Below, piece after piece: positions 5,783 through 7,219 of a DNA stretch of 7,219 nt. The number at the start of each line of letters is the position of its first letter. Position 1 is the first letter of the stretch. The DNA is from Gorillibacterium sp. (GTDB lineage: Bacteria; Bacillota; Bacilli; Paenibacillales; NBRC-103111): assembly GCA_014380705.1 (NCBI GenBank), contig JACMJI010000155.1:1-7219 (forward strand), in the 5' to 3' direction. The notes beneath the pieces were generated by a model. That model ran no database searches. It worked only from the letters and a program-made list of their open reading frames with translations, and was not told where the DNA came from. The translations under genes and the position numbers were made by a program.

Positions 5783-7042
5783 CTAGGATTGTTCCCAATC
5801 CTCCTCGTCTGGCACGCCGCTGTAGGCGATGTCCCCCTCAACATCCGTTTTTCGATCATCCGACCAAAGCAGGCTCTTGCGGGAATGGACAACCTCAGAC
5901 AGCATGGCGATCCGTTTTTGCAAGGCAAAGCAAAGGGCGTCACATCTGGCTTCATCAATAAAAAGCGAGCCGCGAAAAAGTTCTCTTATTTCCTCCTCGA
6001 TGCCTTGCAGCGCGGACAGGTCGAGCCAGTCAAAGGATGTCACCAGCTTGATTTGCTCACTGTGGTCCATCTTAAACGGCTTACAGGTCAGCTTTGCCGT
6101 CGATGAAATCAGCGACTGTGGCTTGGAAAACCAGAGGGATGAACCGCTGTCATAAATCGGAGCGGCCCCGATCCACTCCAGGGTTTCCGCATTTCGGATC
6201 ACGCCAAAATTGTTTTGGTGCCGGTCCTCATTGGCAATGATATAGTCCACGACTATCATGCGGTCTAGGAAATCTTTCATCCCGGAAATGCCCAGCGCCT
6301 CACAACAGTTCAAGTAATGCTGGTACACCGACACATGATTAGGCTTGTGCTGGGTCTGCATCACATACCATGCCGTAATCAACTCAGTCTCGGGAGTGAT
6401 GAAATTCTCACACACACTGTACGGATAATCGTCCTGCACCATCAGCGTGTAGGGAACATGGGAAATGCCCAGCCGCGCCATAATCCTGCTGGCAATCACT
6501 TCATTGTAGGGCTCCTGTTGGGTCGCGCCACTCCCCCCTTTAATGAGACAGCGTTTTCTGTCCAGAATACTCCATTTCTTTTTCAACCAGCCGTCCGAGG
6601 TATTATCCGGCGACATCAGGCTCATGTGCGCAGGTGAGCCTTTACCAAACAGTACATTACCTACATCATCGGAAAAAGGATTGTCGAAAAAGTTAACCTT
6701 GGACCAGTTTGCCTCCGAACCGGCGGGGCAAATCCAATAGTGGTCGGATAAACTCAAACCCAAGCTTTTTTCCAGCAGCTTTTGGGTGGTGCTGAGGTTG
6801 AGTTCAACAAGAGCTTCTCTAATTCCATCCCGGCTGGCAGGGATGGCGCGGCCTCTCCACCATTCATTTAGGGCGAAACGGTCGATTCGTCCCCGTTTAA
6901 CCGGTATTCCGGTGGGAACATGACGTGCTTCAACCACATGGCCTATAGCGGAAATCGCACAGGAGGCTTCGTCAAGCTCAATCTCGGCAACAAGGGTGTT
7001 CTTATGCATGAGAACGTATTTTTTGTGCAAGACATCCGCCAT
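5783..7042 (-). CDS. HipA-like Ser/Thr kinase, Firmicutes mobile-element type
   Basis: 419-residue protein with a HipA/PI3-4-kinase-like fold. HipA kinases phosphorylate cytosolic targets (glutamyl-tRNA synthetase for E. coli HipA); this one's target is unknown. Numbered from the ATG at 7042: an N-terminal region (about 1-145) includes ALNEWWRGRAIPASRDGIR. The kinase core then shows SPDNTSDGWLKKKW, lysine K168 in CLIKGG (probable ATP contact), E181 in EPYNEVIA, the catalytic loop N271-E-D273-R-H-x-N-N278, and YDSG with D298 (metal-binding, DFG equivalent). Active-site residues are all intact and no frameshift is seen. The ATG is chosen over the upstream TTG (7067-7069) because GGAG lies 8 nt ahead. 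The order of motifs recalls HipA-like proteins that follow excisionase-like helix-turn-helix genes in Firmicutes integrative elements. It could act as a toxin, phage defence or element regulator; no choice is possible from sequence. Confidence 0.85.
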   Translation of the reverse strand: MADVLHKKYVLMHKNTLVAEIELDEASCAISAIGHVVEARHVPTGIPVKRGRIDRFALNEWWRGRAIPASRDGIREALVELNLSTTQKLLEKSLGLSLSDHYWICPAGSEANWSKVNFFDNPFSDDVGNVLFGKGSPAHMSLMSPDNTSDGWLKKKWSILDRKRCLIKGGSGATQQEPYNEVIASRIMARLGISHVPYTLMVQDDYPYSVCENFITPETELITAWYVMQTQHKPNHVSVYQHYLNCCEALGISGMKDFLDRMIVVDYIIANEDRHQNNFGVIRNAETLEWIGAAPIYDSGSSLWFSKPQSLISSTAKLTCKPFKMDHSEQIKLVTSFDWLDLSALQGIEEEIRELFRGSLFIDEARCDALCFALQKRIAMLSEVVHSRKSLLWSDDRKTDVEGDIAYSGVPDEEDWEQS

Positions 7043-7058
7043 ACCATCCACTCCATTC

Positions 7059-7190
7059 TTAATCAGCAAAAGGTTCGAATAACCGGTTTGGTTTCCATTC
7101 CATCTGGTGAATGATGTTCCATTTGGCAGCCTCAGATGCTTCTATTATATCAATTTTGTGATGCATCAACCACGGCACTTTTTTATTCAT
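7059..7190 (-). pseudogene. Possible stump of an excisionase-like helix-turn-helix gene
   Basis: A 43-residue ORF ends 16 bp before the kinase start. Residues about 12-26 (IDIIEASEAAKWNI) look like the opening of the helix-turn-helix proteins that often precede this kinase type (..IKEASEKWNIS-RRVQ..). The usual recognition helix and the tail do not follow; the frame runs into IHQMEWKPNRLFEP and stops. No Shine-Dalgarno precedes the ATG at 7188-7190, nor the internal ATG at 7164-7166. It may be a deletion remnant, or a chance likeness over the kinase promoter. Confidence 0.3.
7144..7168 (-). promoter_or_regulatory. Extended -10 promoter and palindrome upstream of the HipA-like gene
   Basis: On the minus strand TGATATAAT (7144-7152) is a perfect TATAAT with the extended TG. 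A 10-bp palindrome TGATGCATCA (7159-7168) lies between it and the -35 position, where no good hexamer is found. Leader to the kinase start would be about 95 nt. The palindrome may be an operator. Confidence 0.45.
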
Positions 7191-7198
7191 AGAAAAAA

Positions 7199-7218
7199 GA
7201 GGTGTACGTCAAGTGATG
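7199..7218 (+). promoter_or_regulatory. Possible ribosome site and start of a gene running off the right edge
   Basis: GAGGTG (7199-7204) is followed 8 nt later by GTG (7213-7215) and then ATG (7216-7218). This is well spaced for a plus-strand gene divergent from the kinase. Only one or two codons are in view, so it cannot be tested here. Confidence 0.25.
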
Positions 7219-7219
7219 G

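Noticed and set aside
5668..5961. Plus-strand ORF of 97 residues starting with GTG
   Set aside because: Its second half is antisense to the C-terminus of the HipA-like kinase, and the first part has no recognisable family or ribosome site. It could hide a small relic at 5668-5780, but this cannot be supported.
7063..7122. 19-codon leader ORF before the HipA-like gene, with GAGG 7 nt ahead
   Set aside because: It has the right spacing but no attenuator-like hairpins or codon runs, and it overlaps another candidate frame. Too weak to list as a gene.

Overview
The window looks like the chromosome of a low-to-moderate GC Gram-positive bacterium. Paenibacillus or a close relative is the best guess, inferred from protein resemblance, strong GGAGG-type Shine-Dalgarno sites, TTG/GTG starts and sigma-A-like promoters. 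No sequence search was possible, so the genus is not firm.

Positions 1-5338 are ordinary host chromosome. On the minus strand, from the left edge, lie a 3'-cut YvgN/AKR5-like aldo/keto reductase, a cation diffusion facilitator metal exporter with its own terminator, an Eis-type GNAT acetyltransferase, a four-helix membrane protein just upstream of it (probably one operon, with a perfect TATAAT -10), and a PhoE-like histidine phosphatase. On the plus strand a YdhF-like aldo/keto reductase diverges from the phosphatase. Its promoter has the signature of MerR-family control: a perfect 18-bp palindrome inside a 19-bp -35/-10 spacer. No MerR gene is present in the window. The two aldo/keto reductases and the AdhR-like operator suggest aldehyde or carbonyl stress functions.

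From about 5400 to the right edge the sequence is visibly more GC-rich and looks acquired. On the minus strand, 5407-5453 reads as the 3' half of a leucine tRNA (CAA anticodon): anticodon loop, 3' anticodon stem, long variable arm, T-arm and 3' acceptor strand. The homology stops inside the anticodon loop. A strong hairpin terminator (5355-5392), oriented for the minus strand, follows it on the host side. This is what an attachment-site scar of a tRNA-integrating element looks like. The element would extend rightwards beyond 7219, and the intact tRNA-Leu would be expected at its far end. Inside it are a 55-residue, probably membrane-anchored ORF containing a perfect 17-bp inverted repeat, and a HipA-like Ser/Thr kinase gene of the kind found in Firmicutes mobile elements. 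The kinase is preceded by what may be only a stump of an excisionase-like helix-turn-helix protein.

The part most worth following up is the junction at 5355-5550 and the kinase without a visible full-length partner at 5783-7190.
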